Shown: piece by piece, positions 5,811 through 14,448 of the stretch
Numbering within the stretch: position 1 is the stretch's first letter
Layout: every line of letters starts with the position of its first letter
Source: Bacillota bacterium
Lineage (GTDB): Bacteria > Bacillota > Clostridia > Acetivibrionales > DSM-1351
NCBI GenBank assembly: GCA_023409265.1
Contig: JAEYHZ010000035.1
Span: 1 to 40,288 of the forward strand
Direction: 5' to 3'
DNA: 40,288 nucleotides
The notes under the pieces: generated by a model
The model's database searches: none
What the model was told of the DNA's origin: nothing
Seen by the model: the letters and a program-made list of their open reading frames with translations, nothing else
Program-made: the position numbers and the translations under genes

Positions 5811-7268
5811 ATGGCAAGCATAAGACAAAGAGGTAAAAACTCATATCAGATAATAGTTTCAAATGGCTATGATAGCAAAGGAACAAAGCTTACCAAAACA
5901 AAGACTGTAACCCGGGAAGAAGGTTATACCGATAAACAGTGGGATAAAGAACTTCGGAAACTTGCTTTGGAATTTGAAAGAGAAGTTGAAAAAGGAACTT
6001 ATCTCGATGGTAGTAAATTAACTTTTGCTGAATTATCTGAAAAATGGCTGCACGATTATGCTGAAAAGAACCTGGAAGAAACCACTCTTGATAATTATCG
6101 TGAAATGCTAAGTAAAAGGATCCTTCCTGCTATCGGACATATAAAACTTAATAAATTACAGCCCACTCAACTCCTGGAGTTTTATAACAACCTTCAAGAA
6201 CCTGGGATGAGGCTTGACTACAAATATACTGCTAAGAAAGAATTTTTAGACCTTATGGTAAATACAACCTTTCAAAGGGTATCAGAATTATCCAATGTAC
6301 AACCTGAAACCATAAGTAATTTGGTTAAAGGAAAACGTTGTATGTCTGCCACTATCGATAAGATATGTGCTGCTCTTGAAATTAAAAAGGATAAATATTT
6401 TCAAGTCCAAGATTCAGGTAAGACACTTTCAGTTGAAAGAATTAAACATCATCATAAAACGATAAGTACAATATTAACAGAAGCCGTTCACTGGCAATTA
6501 ATTGAAAGTAATCCTGCAGAACGTGTACGCTTACCAAAAGCCGAAAAGAAGGAAGCTAAAGCATATGATGAAGATCAGGCTGAAAAACTACTATCCTTAA
6601 TAGAAAACGAAGAAATTAAATACAAACTTGCCATACACATTGTATTGTTTACCGGTTGCCGATTAAGTGAATTATGTGGCCTTGAATGGTCAGACATTGA
6701 TACCACGAATAAAACCATCAGGTTCAGGCAGGCAAGCCGATATACAAAATCAAAAGGTGTATATACTAAAAGGCCTAAAACCGAAAGCAGTGATAGAACA
6801 ATTTCAATTTCTAAGTCACTGATAAAACTTATAAATGAATATAAGCTCTGGCAAAACGGAGAGAAGGCAAAACTTCAAGGTACATATGAATCGCCGGATC
6901 AAGAGAACCGAGATTGCAATGTTACTGATAGTTTATGGGAAGAAAATAACCGATTATTTACTCAGTGGAATGGTAAACCTATATTCCCCAATACTCCTTC
7001 ACATTGGTTTAAAAAGATTTTAAAGAAATACAATATGCCAACCCTTAAATTTCATGAGTTAAGGCACACAAATGCAAGCTTACTTATAGCCAACAATGTT
7101 GATGTTAGGACTGTATCTAAAAGACTTGGACATGCCCGTACTTCAATTACAACCGATATTTATTCTCATGCTCTCAGGAGGCCGGATAAAGAAGCTGCTG
7201 AGAAATTGGACAATCTCTTTAATAAAGATAAAAAAGAACCTACCAAACGAAAGAAGAAGCAGGCTTAA
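5811..7268 (+). CDS. int: Tyrosine recombinase (phage-type integrase) with an inserted HTH
   Basis: The enzyme integrates and excises the element by site-specific strand exchange. It has an N-terminal AP2-like arm-binding domain (residues 1-60, MASIRQRGKNSYQIIVSNGYDSKG), a SAM-like core-binding domain from about 70, and a C-terminal catalytic domain. Catalytic residues are visible: R284 (TGCRLSEL), H415 and R418 (HELRH), H441 (LGHA) and the nucleophile Y451 (DIYSH). At 485 aa it is about 90 residues longer than usual. Much of the excess is an XRE-like helix-turn-helix (about 140-200: FQRVSELSNVQPETISNLVKGKR...) placed inside the core-binding domain, between FYNNLQEPG and SVERIKHHHKTIS. Strong SD (GGAGGTG) upstream. 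It converges on tRNA-Ala, the probable attB. Confidence 0.93.
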   Translation: MASIRQRGKNSYQIIVSNGYDSKGTKLTKTKTVTREEGYTDKQWDKELRKLALEFEREVEKGTYLDGSKLTFAELSEKWLHDYAEKNLEETTLDNYREMLSKRILPAIGHIKLNKLQPTQLLEFYNNLQEPGMRLDYKYTAKKEFLDLMVNTTFQRVSELSNVQPETISNLVKGKRCMSATIDKICAALEIKKDKYFQVQDSGKTLSVERIKHHHKTISTILTEAVHWQLIESNPAERVRLPKAEKKEAKAYDEDQAEKLLSLIENEEIKYKLAIHIVLFTGCRLSELCGLEWSDIDTTNKTIRFRQASRYTKSKGVYTKRPKTESSDRTISISKSLIKLINEYKLWQNGEKAKLQGTYESPDQENRDCNVTDSLWEENNRLFTQWNGKPIFPNTPSHWFKKILKKYNMPTLKFHELRHTNASLLIANNVDVRTVSKRLGHARTSITTDIYSHALRRPDKEAAEKLDNLFNKDKKEPTKRKKKQA

Positions 7269-7322
7269 TGCCTGTTATTTTTTTGCTTATTTTCTTATAT
7301 CATTTGATAACTTTTATTAATT

Positions 7323-7344
7323 ATAGTAGTCAAATAGTAGTCAA
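7323..7344 (+). repeat. Tandem direct repeat ATAGTAGTCAA x2, possible integrase arm sites
   Basis: Two perfect adjacent copies of an 11-mer lie between the integrase stop and the tRNA. Short direct repeats in this position are commonly arm-type binding sites of the integrase. This role is inferred from location only. Confidence 0.5.
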
Positions 7345-7380
7345 TTTGTTATTATGTTAACAGTTGTCAAGCTATAACAA

Positions 7381-7409
7381 AAGCTTAGAACACTTATTGT
7401 TCTAAGCTT
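7381..7409 (-). terminator. Terminator after tRNA-Ala
   Basis: A perfect 12-bp stem AAGCTTAGAACA (7381-7392 with 7398-7409) has a 5-nt loop and is followed on the minus strand by TTTTGTTA. It ends the tRNA transcript and also stands between the tRNA and the convergent integrase. Confidence 0.85.
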
Positions 7410-7414
7410 ACATT

Positions 7415-7490
7415 TGGTGGAGCATAGGGGACTTGAACCCCTGACCCCCACACTGCCAGTGTGATGCGCTCCCAACTGCGCTAATGCCCC
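7415..7490 (-). tRNA. tRNA-Ala(GGC), CCA encoded
   Basis: The 76-nt minus-strand sequence folds into a complete cloverleaf. The acceptor stem is GGGGCAT/ATGCTCC, the D stem GCGC/GCGC, the anticodon stem TCACA/TGTGG with loop CTGGCAG (anticodon GGC, alanine), and the T stem AGGGG/CCCCT with TTCAAGT. CCA is encoded. Its 3' end faces the integrase, the usual arrangement when a tRNA 3' end serves as attachment site, and the gene is left intact. Confidence 0.95.
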
Positions 7491-7711
7491 AAATGATTAA
7501 TTAAAAATCAATAAAATTAAAAATAAATACTTGTCTATATTAACATGATTTTTTTTACTGTGCAATATTGATTTTATATTTATTTCACCTAAATTTTTTA
7601 CTTTTTTATATCTTTTATTTATATTTCCTTTTTATATCTTTTATTTATACTTCCTTTTAAATGATAGCAAATTAAATTTTATTGTTAACACCCTGCTACC
7701 TCTCAATTTTC
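7491..7711. other. AT-rich gap upstream of tRNA-Ala with a 26-bp tandem duplication
   Basis: The gap is very AT-rich. It holds a 26-bp direct duplication (7603-7628 and 7629-7654, one mismatch, unit beginning TTTTTATATC). No clear promoter for the tRNA was picked out, although one must lie here or overlap it. Confidence 0.6.
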
Positions 7712-8263
7712 CTATAGTTCTACAAATTGTGGTACATGCCCGGTATAAGACAGAAATTTTTCCAACAAATCACTTGTAGCAATTTTGAGGCTGCTGGTAT
7801 TAACACAGGGATGGCAACCAAAATATTCAGAATTAATAATATCCTTGTCCATCAGAAGAGTTACCTTCCTGTCCTTATCATTCATCAACCCCAGAACACT
7901 TACTGATCCGGGCTTTATGTTCAAATACTTTTCCATATGCTCTGCATCTGCAAATGACAGTCTTGATGAATTAATTTGTTTTGATACGGCTTTGGTATCA
8001 AATTTCTTATTGCCGGGCATCATCAATAGATAAAAACAGCTCTTGGATGAATTGCACAGGAACAGGTTTTTGCATATTTCAATATCCAGAAGCGTCTCAA
8101 CTTCATAGCAATCGTCTATTGTTGCCGTTTCTCTGTGATCAAGCCTGTAGTAGCATATCCCCAGCTTATCCAATACCTCATATGTAGCTGTTTCTTTCTG
8201 CAGCCTGTCTGGTTTTTCAGGCTTTCCGGTATAAATCGTAGTATCTGTAACAACATTTCCCAT
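7712..8263 (-). CDS. Prolyl-tRNA editing protein, YbaK/ProX family
   Basis: Trans-editing hydrolases of this family remove mischarged amino acids (mostly alanine) from tRNA-Pro, acting as a freestanding copy of the editing domain of ProRS. The YbaK-type domain covers nearly all 183 residues: ATYEVLDKLGICYYRLDHRETATIDDC, then KNLFLCN (KxLFL strand), KKFDTKAVSKQI, SRLSFADAEHMEKYLNIKPGSVSVLGLMND with the typical GSVSPLG-like turn, and HPCVNTSSLKIATSDLL near the end. These match the ProX branch. The ATG at 8263 is preferred over a TTG six codons upstream. Monocistronic. Which amino acid it edits cannot be told from sequence. Confidence 0.85.
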   Translation of the reverse strand: MGNVVTDTTIYTGKPEKPDRLQKETATYEVLDKLGICYYRLDHRETATIDDCYEVETLLDIEICKNLFLCNSSKSCFYLLMMPGNKKFDTKAVSKQINSSRLSFADAEHMEKYLNIKPGSVSVLGLMNDKDRKVTLLMDKDIINSEYFGCHPCVNTSSLKIATSDLLEKFLSYTGHVPQFVEL

Positions 8264-8394
8264 ATATAAGCATCTTTCCAATATTCTTAGTTAATTAAAG
8301 TTTCAAATTTAATAACAGGTTCTTGAGACATTTTATTTGTCTTTTCCTTATGTAAATAACCATTCCTTGTTTCTTGAAACCAAAAGTTTTACCT

Positions 8395-9030
8395 TCAATC
8401 CCTTGAAAGGCAAACAAGTAAAATCCCCTCTCCTATGGTTACAGTGGCAATATCCTCGTAAAACTCATTGCTTACTCCCCAGGATGTTCCCAGGGACATA
8501 GTTGCATTATTCAACGGATATTTCAAGCCCTTTGTGGTTACTCCCGTAACCTTATCCGACATAGGTATGAGTGACAGCTTATAACCTTCCTTTTTAGGCA
8601 TTGTGAAGGTTTCATTGAACATATATATATGATTGTATTCATCGATAATACATGCCCTAACCCTAGCATCCATTAGTTTTCTCAATAAAAAAATATTTGA
8701 CATGGAATGATCAAATCTGCTTCCAACTGCTCCGATGAATATTATTTCATCTGCACTTTTTTCCAATGCTTTTTCAATTGCCAGTTCCGAATCGGTCATA
8801 TCCTTTTCAACGGGGAACTGATCAACTTGAATACCTTGAGCTCTAAAATATTCGATATCCTCTTTATGGGCTGAATCGAAATCTCCAAGAAGAATATCAG
8901 GAATTATTCCCATTTTCCGAAGATGGCTTGCCCCACCGTCAACCGATATTATATAGTCATTTTTATTTATAAAACTTTTTATGGCATCATAGTCTTTAAC
9001 AGACCCATTACATACGATAACTGCTTTCAT
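8395..9030 (-). CDS. thiN: Thiamine diphosphokinase
   Basis: The enzyme transfers pyrophosphate from ATP to thiamine to give the cofactor thiamine diphosphate. The family signatures are clear: DGGASHLRKMGIIPDILLGDFDS (residues about 31-53) in the catalytic domain, the metal/ATP region EKDMTDSELAIEKAL, IGAVGSRFDHSMSN, and the C-terminal beta domain with GLKYPLNNATMSLGTSWGVSNEF that binds thiamine. At 211 aa it has the usual length. It is last in the leftward housekeeping cluster behind rpe (46 bases apart), the same rsgA-rpe-thiN order as in many Firmicutes. Confidence 0.95.
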   Translation of the reverse strand: MKAVIVCNGSVKDYDAIKSFINKNDYIISVDGGASHLRKMGIIPDILLGDFDSAHKEDIEYFRAQGIQVDQFPVEKDMTDSELAIEKALEKSADEIIFIGAVGSRFDHSMSNIFLLRKLMDARVRACIIDEYNHIYMFNETFTMPKKEGYKLSLIPMSDKVTGVTTKGLKYPLNNATMSLGTSWGVSNEFYEDIATVTIGEGILLVCLSRD

Positions 9031-9075
9031 TTATTCACCCAGGTCCAATTTTCTATTGACAACTTCTCTTAATTT

Positions 9076-9744
9076 TTACAACGCACTCCTGTTAAAAGCG
9101 TTTAACCTGAGTTCCTTTATAGCTTCTCCCACATCTGGCTTTCCATATATTGCAGAACCTGCAACAATAACATTTGCTCCGGCTTTGGTTGCCAGGCTGA
9201 TTGTTTTGCTATCTATGCCTCCATCAACTTCTATATCAATATCAAGAGCATTCCTCAGCATCAGATTTTTCAGGGCTTCAATTTTTTTTGTAGAGGAGCC
9301 TATGTAAGACTGTCCCCCAAACCCCGGATTTACTGTCATTATAAGAACCATGTCAAGATCTTGCAGTACATAATCAAGCACTGACAGTGAAGTTGCAGGA
9401 TTCAAGGCAATTCCGGCCTTTTTGCCACAACTTTTTATTAGTTGTACGGTTCTATGGAGGTGCAGACTTGCCTCAGCATGAACCGTAATTATATCAGCCC
9501 CTGCTTCAGCAAATTTTTCTATGTATTTATCAGGTTCTGATATCATCAGATGCACATCAAAGGGCTTGTTTGTTGTTTTTCTTAAGAACCTGATAACATC
9601 CGGGCCTATTGTAATATTAGGTACGAAATGTCCATCCATAATATCTATATGAATCAGGTCAGCTCCATTTACATCGACCTTTCTTATTTCATCACCAAGG
9701 CATGAAAAATCTGAAGCTAAAATGGATGGTGCAATTTTAATCAT
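9076..9744 (-). CDS. rpe: Ribulose-phosphate 3-epimerase
   Basis: The enzyme interconverts D-ribulose 5-phosphate and D-xylulose 5-phosphate in the pentose phosphate pathway. It is a TIM barrel of 222 aa with the expected motifs: IAPSILASDFSCLGDEI at the start, HIDIMDGHFVPNITIGP with the metal-binding His and Asp, HLMISEPDKYIEKFAEAGAD, MTVNPGFGGQSYI and VDGGIDSKTI, and the phosphate-binding AGANVIVAGSAIYG. The ATG overlaps the TGA stop of rsgA (ATGA), so the two are translationally coupled. Confidence 0.97.
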   Translation of the reverse strand: MIKIAPSILASDFSCLGDEIRKVDVNGADLIHIDIMDGHFVPNITIGPDVIRFLRKTTNKPFDVHLMISEPDKYIEKFAEAGADIITVHAEASLHLHRTVQLIKSCGKKAGIALNPATSLSVLDYVLQDLDMVLIMTVNPGFGGQSYIGSSTKKIEALKNLMLRNALDIDIEVDGGIDSKTISLATKAGANVIVAGSAIYGKPDVGEAIKELRLNAFNRSAL

Positions 9745-10658
9745 TTAATCACTCTCCTGGACTCTGTCTTTTTTGTTTTGTATAGTGGTATCTCTTTTAA
9801 GATCTTATATAGCTGTATATATCGCTGGAATCTGTTATAATCAATCTCACCGTGATCAATGGCTTCCCTAACAGGACAGTCAGGCTCGGTTATATGACTG
9901 CAGGAGGTAAATCTGCAGGAATTCAAGTGTTTTGCGAATTCAGGATAATAATTCTGAAGCTCATTAAATTGAACATCTGTTAACTCATATGAACTGAAAC
10001 CAGGGGTATCTGCAACGTAGCCTCCGTACTTGAGTTCCAGAATTTCCGCATGCCTTGTAGTATGCTTACCCCGTTCGATTTTCTCACTTACACTTCCTGT
10101 CTCCATAACCCAGGAATCCATAATATGATTCAGAATTGTAGATTTACCAACACCTGACTGGCCGGCAAATACGCTGGTATGATCCTTTAATTCTTCTTTT
10201 AACTGTCTGTACCCCGTATTTTTAACCGAACTTATTTCAATGCAATTATACCCGGCCAATGAGTAAGCATCCTTTATAACTTTGGAAGTACCATCATCAA
10301 GATCTATTTTATTTATGCAGATTAAAACGTTAAGCCTTTTCATCTCTGCAGTAATCAGCAGCTTATCCAGCAGCATAAAATCAGGACTTGGTGCCTTAAC
10401 CGCCACAACAATGACCAATTGATCAACATTTGCAATTGCAGGCCGCATCAGTTCAGATGAACGTGTTTGAATCTCGTCTATATTCCCAAGCCTCTCCCCG
10501 GCATCCAAAACACTGAAGCCAACCTTGTCCCCAGGCAGAGGAATAATGAAATCTTTCCTGAAAACTCCACGAGGTTTACATTCAAACACGTCACTGCTAT
10601 TGTCATCTTTTACGTAGTAAAAACCACCAATTCCCTTTAAAATTATACCGGTTGGCAA
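9741..10658 (-). CDS. rsgA: Ribosome small-subunit maturation GTPase RsgA (YloQ)
   Basis: A GTPase that checks late 30S subunit assembly. It has an N-terminal OB fold (residues 1-70), then a circularly permuted G domain whose motifs come in the order G4 (NKID, 116-119), G1 (GQSGVGKST, about 166-174), G3 (DTPG, 217-220), the hallmark of the family. A C-terminal zinc site follows (C248, C253, H255, C261). The TTG start is supported by a perfect GGAGGT 7 nt upstream. That site overlaps the end of prkC, whose stop is 11 bases before the TTG. In Firmicutes this gene typically follows prkC. Confidence 0.97.
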   Translation of the reverse strand: MPTGIILKGIGGFYYVKDDNSSDVFECKPRGVFRKDFIIPLPGDKVGFSVLDAGERLGNIDEIQTRSSELMRPAIANVDQLVIVVAVKAPSPDFMLLDKLLITAEMKRLNVLICINKIDLDDGTSKVIKDAYSLAGYNCIEISSVKNTGYRQLKEELKDHTSVFAGQSGVGKSTILNHIMDSWVMETGSVSEKIERGKHTTRHAEILELKYGGYVADTPGFSSYELTDVQFNELQNYYPEFAKHLNSCRFTSCSHITEPDCPVREAIDHGEIDYNRFQRYIQLYKILKEIPLYKTKKTESRRVIK

Positions 10659-10669
10659 TAAGTTACCTC

Positions 10670-12502
10670 CTAATTACCCGTATTATTATTGTTATTATTA
10701 TCTTTACCGTCACCATTTGGATTGTCTACAGGTGTATCCGGCTGTGTGGAATTTGCCGGGCCATTGGTTTCAGTACTGTTTCCTGCTGTATTTGTTGAAG
10801 GAGCAGTCTGCTGCGATGTATCGGTGGAAGGAGCCTGTTCAGGTGTTAACCATATGGTAACAGACTCTCCTTCTGCTATTTCTGAATCTGCCTCTGGAAG
10901 CTGTTTATTTACTATACCCTTTGTAACACCTGCGGGCAGGATATTTCCAAGTACCAATTTGTTATCAGATAATGCTTTCTGGGCTTCAATTTCAGTTTTT
11001 CCAACCAGATACGGAACTTTTCTTTTCTTAGTCTCAGCTCCCTTGCTTACATATATCACTACTTCTGTGCCTTCTTTAACTTCTTCTCCGCCTGCCGGCT
11101 CTGTTCTTATGACATAATCAGCCTGAACTTCTTCGTTGAACTCCTTTTCAATCCTTGACTTAAGGTTATAGGAATCCATTTCACTTTGAGCTTCTCTATA
11201 TTCTCTTTCCTTAACCTCAGGAACTTTTGTCATCTTGGGTCCGCTGCTTACGGTCAGTTCGAGAGAAGTAAAATTCCCACTCTTATAGTCTGTTCCAGGC
11301 GGAATGCTTTGATCGATGATTATACCTTTATCAACCTTTTCACTTTCCTTCATATTTGGAATGATTTTAAAGCCCTTTGCTTCGAGTTCGGCTTTAACGT
11401 CATCATATTTTTGTCCTATATAATTATCCATTTTATATGTTGGTTCATTATTACCCTTAAAAAATAAGCTTAATGAAATAAACAACGCTACTGCTATTAC
11501 AAGAACACTTGTAATTCCGGCCAGCCAATAAGCCACATTGTTTTTCTTTTTCTCTTTTTTAACTTCATTCTGAATATTGCGCGAGTTGTTTCTGGAATCA
11601 TCTTCAATTCGAGAGGGGTTGACAGGCTTCATGCGGATGGTCGACTGCCCGTTTATATTTTCCTGACCTACAAACCCGCCCTGGGGCTGTACAAGAACCC
11701 TGTTTAAATCATTGATCATCGCAGTGGCCGACTGATATCTAAGGTTTTGTTCCTTTTGTATAGCTTTCATTATTATTTCATTAACGCCATATGGCAGGCT
11801 GGGTACAAGCTTGTGGGGCTCCAGAGGCATTTCCTGAATATGCTTGAGCGCCACCGATACTGGTGTATCTCCGTCGAAAGGTACTTTTCCGGTAACCATT
11901 TCATACAGTGCAATTCCCAGGGAATACAGGTCTGACTTTTCATCAATAAAACCGCCTCTTGCCTGTTCAGGTGAGAAATAATGAACTGAGCCGATAGTGC
12001 TGCCCACCATTGTAATGGTTGAGGAGGTAACAGCTCTGGCTATTCCAAAATCAGTAACTTTCGCAATGCCCTCTTTTGTCAATAAAATATTGTGAGGTTT
12101 AATATCCCTATGTACAATATTATTCTTGTGGGCATGTTCAATTGCAGAACAAATCTGGATGGTAATCTTGACTGCATCCTGCCAATTTATAGCGCCGTGC
12201 TTGTTGATAAATTCCTTTAAGGTCATTCCATCAACATATTCCATTACTATATAGTGAACATCATCCTGATGTCCAACATCATATATTGAAACAACATTTG
12301 GATGAGAAAGGCTGGCGACAGCCTGAGCTTCAACCTTAAAGCGTTTAACAAATTCTTCGTCATTAGTAAATTCAGAACGCAATATTTTTATAGCAACAAA
12401 TCTGTTTAAATAACTACATTTCGCTTTATATACGACAGCCATTCCGCCGCCGCCGATTTTTTCCAATAAAAGATATCTGTTTCCTAATACTTGACCTTCC
12501 AT
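10670..12502 (-). CDS. prkC: PASTA-domain Ser/Thr kinase PrkC (Stk1)
   Basis: A membrane eukaryotic-type kinase that senses muropeptides and phosphorylates cell-wall, translation and spore-germination proteins. The kinase domain covers residues 10-270: glycine loop IGGGGMAVVY, catalytic K39, HRD 131-133 (HRDIKPHN) and DFG 151-153. A basic linker, one membrane helix (about 324-348) and three outside PASTA repeats follow (about 357-423, 424-492, 493-555). The last 50 residues are a Thr/Asn/Pro-rich, low-complexity tail with a short Asn run. Length 610 aa is normal for the family. It sits 13 bases after the phosphatase prpC, the conserved kinase-phosphatase pair. Confidence 0.97.
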   Translation of the reverse strand: MEGQVLGNRYLLLEKIGGGGMAVVYKAKCSYLNRFVAIKILRSEFTNDEEFVKRFKVEAQAVASLSHPNVVSIYDVGHQDDVHYIVMEYVDGMTLKEFINKHGAINWQDAVKITIQICSAIEHAHKNNIVHRDIKPHNILLTKEGIAKVTDFGIARAVTSSTITMVGSTIGSVHYFSPEQARGGFIDEKSDLYSLGIALYEMVTGKVPFDGDTPVSVALKHIQEMPLEPHKLVPSLPYGVNEIIMKAIQKEQNLRYQSATAMINDLNRVLVQPQGGFVGQENINGQSTIRMKPVNPSRIEDDSRNNSRNIQNEVKKEKKKNNVAYWLAGITSVLVIAVALFISLSLFFKGNNEPTYKMDNYIGQKYDDVKAELEAKGFKIIPNMKESEKVDKGIIIDQSIPPGTDYKSGNFTSLELTVSSGPKMTKVPEVKEREYREAQSEMDSYNLKSRIEKEFNEEVQADYVIRTEPAGGEEVKEGTEVVIYVSKGAETKKRKVPYLVGKTEIEAQKALSDNKLVLGNILPAGVTKGIVNKQLPEADSEIAEGESVTIWLTPEQAPSTDTSQQTAPSTNTAGNSTETNGPANSTQPDTPVDNPNGDGKDNNNNNNTGN

Positions 12503-12515
12503 ATTTCACCTCAAT

Positions 12516-13241
12516 CTATATTTTCCCTACTATCACGGTAATATTATCTTCTCCACCCTTATTATTCGCATTTTGGATTAAAGTATCACACGCCTTCTGC
12601 GGCTCTTCGTTATTTTTTATTATATCCAGTATTTCCTTCTCTGTTAACATATTGGTCAATCCATCTGTACAGAGGAGTATAATATCGTTTTCCATTAAAT
12701 CAAGTTCATATGTATCAACCTGCAAATCAAGTTCATAGCCAACGGCTCTGGTAATAAGATTCTTATTGGGATGGTTAACTGCTTCAGCCTTTGTTATTGA
12801 ACCGTTTTTCACCAGTTCCTCAATAAAGGAATGATCCCAGGTTACCTTTTCAATTGAATCTTCTCTGATTATATATACTCTGCTATCGCCCACGTGCCCG
12901 ATATAAAGCATTCTGTTTTTTATAACAGTAATTATTAATGTGGTCCCCATCCCCTGGGTAGCTTCATCCAGAAGTGAAAAATTATATATTTCATCATTAA
13001 CACGAGTAATTATGTTCTTCAGCAGTTCAGATATATTTTCACAATCCCAGTCTGCTTTGAGCAATAAATCACAAACCGAGTCCACTGCCTGCTTGCTGGC
13101 TACTTCTCCACACTTGTGTCCACCCATTCCGTCAGCAATAACAAAACAGGTTGGGATACTCGGATATCCAACCAGTACATTACAGTTGTCCTCATTTAAT
13201 TGTCTTTTTAGTCCCCTATCTGTTCTAATGCCATACTTCAA
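12516..13241 (-). CDS. prpC: PP2C-type Ser/Thr phosphatase PrpC (Stp)
   Basis: The enzyme removes phosphate from proteins modified by PrkC and from PrkC itself. All PPM-family metal-binding motifs are present: RQLNEDNC near the start, ADGMGGHKCGEVAS, GTTL, GHVGDSRVY, CTDGLTN and GGEDNITVIV near the end. The frame is open further upstream (GTG at 13265), but family members begin at the equivalent of LKYGIRTDRG, and AGGAG stands 8 nt before a TTG at 13241, so this start is used. Length about 241 aa. It lies in the leftward row between rlmN and prkC, as in most Firmicutes. Confidence 0.95.
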   Translation of the reverse strand: MKYGIRTDRGLKRQLNEDNCNVLVGYPSIPTCFVIADGMGGHKCGEVASKQAVDSVCDLLLKADWDCENISELLKNIITRVNDEIYNFSLLDEATQGMGTTLIITVIKNRMLYIGHVGDSRVYIIREDSIEKVTWDHSFIEELVKNGSITKAEAVNHPNKNLITRAVGYELDLQVDTYELDLMENDIILLCTDGLTNMLTEKEILDIIKNNEEPQKACDTLIQNANNKGGEDNITVIVGKI

Positions 13242-13280
13242 AACAATCACTCCTGAACCAAACACCGAAATACAAAAAGC

Positions 13281-14315
13281 CTAATTTGCCTTACTGTCAA
13301 GCCTGTTCTTTCTCAGTTGACCACATGCAGCATCTATGTCACTGCCAAGTTCTCTTCTAACAGTAGTTTCAATTCCTCTTGATTCCATAATGTTTTTAAA
13401 TTTATCTATCTGAATCCGCGAGCTCTTTTTATAGCCATTTCCTTGAACTATATTAACAGGAATCAGGTTTACATGGCACAGCATTCCTTTTAACAAACCA
13501 GCAAGTTCTCTGGCATCCTGCTCCGAATCGTTTTCTCCTGAAATCATTGCATACTCAAATGTAATCCTTCTTTTAGTACTCTCAGTATATATCTTACATG
13601 CTGAGATTAATTTGTCAATAGAATAAGCCTTGTTAACAGGCATCATTGCCGAACGCTTATCATCCCTTGCACTGTGAAGTGATACTGATAAGGTAATCGG
13701 AATGTTTTCTCCGGCAAGCTGTAGTATCCTTGGTACAATTCCGCAAGTGGAAAGTGAAATATTTCTCAGCCCTATCATCAATCCATCCGGATGATTAACT
13801 ATTCTTAGAAACCTGATTACATTATCGTAATTATCCAGTGGCTCTCCTATTCCCATTAAAACTATGTGGCCAATTCTATTTCCCGAATCCTCCTGCATGG
13901 ACATTACCTGATCAAGCATTTCTCCGGGAGTCAGGTTTCTGGAGAAGTTTGCTCCAGTGGAGGCACAGAAAGTGCAGCCCATTCTGCAGCCGGCCTGGGA
14001 TGAAATACAAGCAGTAAAGCCATGCTTGTATTCCATAAGCACACTTTCAATTATATTACCGTCTTCGAGTTCAAACAAGTATTTAGCTGTAGAATCTATC
14101 TTCGATTGAAGCTTGCTCACCTGCTTGATTCTTTCTATTTTACAAACCTCACTCAAATCCTGCCTTAACTGTTTTGATAGATTTGTCATATCATCTATTG
14201 ACTTTATTCCACTGTTAACCCATTTAAAAATCTGTTTTGCTCTGAATTTCTGCTGACCCATTTCGGCTAGCATCTGCTCAAGCTCCTCAAGGGTCATATC
14301 CATTAAATTTTTCAT
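13281..14315 (-). CDS. rlmN: Dual-specificity 23S rRNA/tRNA adenine C2-methyltransferase RlmN
   Basis: A radical-SAM enzyme that methylates C2 of A2503 in 23S rRNA and A37 of some tRNAs. The 4Fe-4S motif CxxxCxxC is at C110, C114 and C117 (AGCRMGCTFCAST). The C-terminal cysteine that carries the methyl intermediate is in DAACGQLR (about C331). GEPLDNYDNV and SLSTCGIVPRI match the SAM-binding region and the other conserved segments. Length 344 aa is typical. It is followed by prpC 39 bases on, in the same direction, and preceded by rsmB across a 133-base gap. Confidence 0.97.
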   Translation of the reverse strand: MKNLMDMTLEELEQMLAEMGQQKFRAKQIFKWVNSGIKSIDDMTNLSKQLRQDLSEVCKIERIKQVSKLQSKIDSTAKYLFELEDGNIIESVLMEYKHGFTACISSQAGCRMGCTFCASTGANFSRNLTPGEMLDQVMSMQEDSGNRIGHIVLMGIGEPLDNYDNVIRFLRIVNHPDGLMIGLRNISLSTCGIVPRILQLAGENIPITLSVSLHSARDDKRSAMMPVNKAYSIDKLISACKIYTESTKRRITFEYAMISGENDSEQDARELAGLLKGMLCHVNLIPVNIVQGNGYKKSSRIQIDKFKNIMESRGIETTVRRELGSDIDAACGQLRKNRLDSKAN

Positions 14316-14448
14316 ATGTTATCCTTACTTTTCCTGAAAATTAAATATGATTCACCTTTTAATTTATACATTTCACTTTATAAATTATACAATTCACTTT
14401 GTTTCTTCATATTTGTTCTGAAAATCTCATAGAATATTTTCTTTAAAC

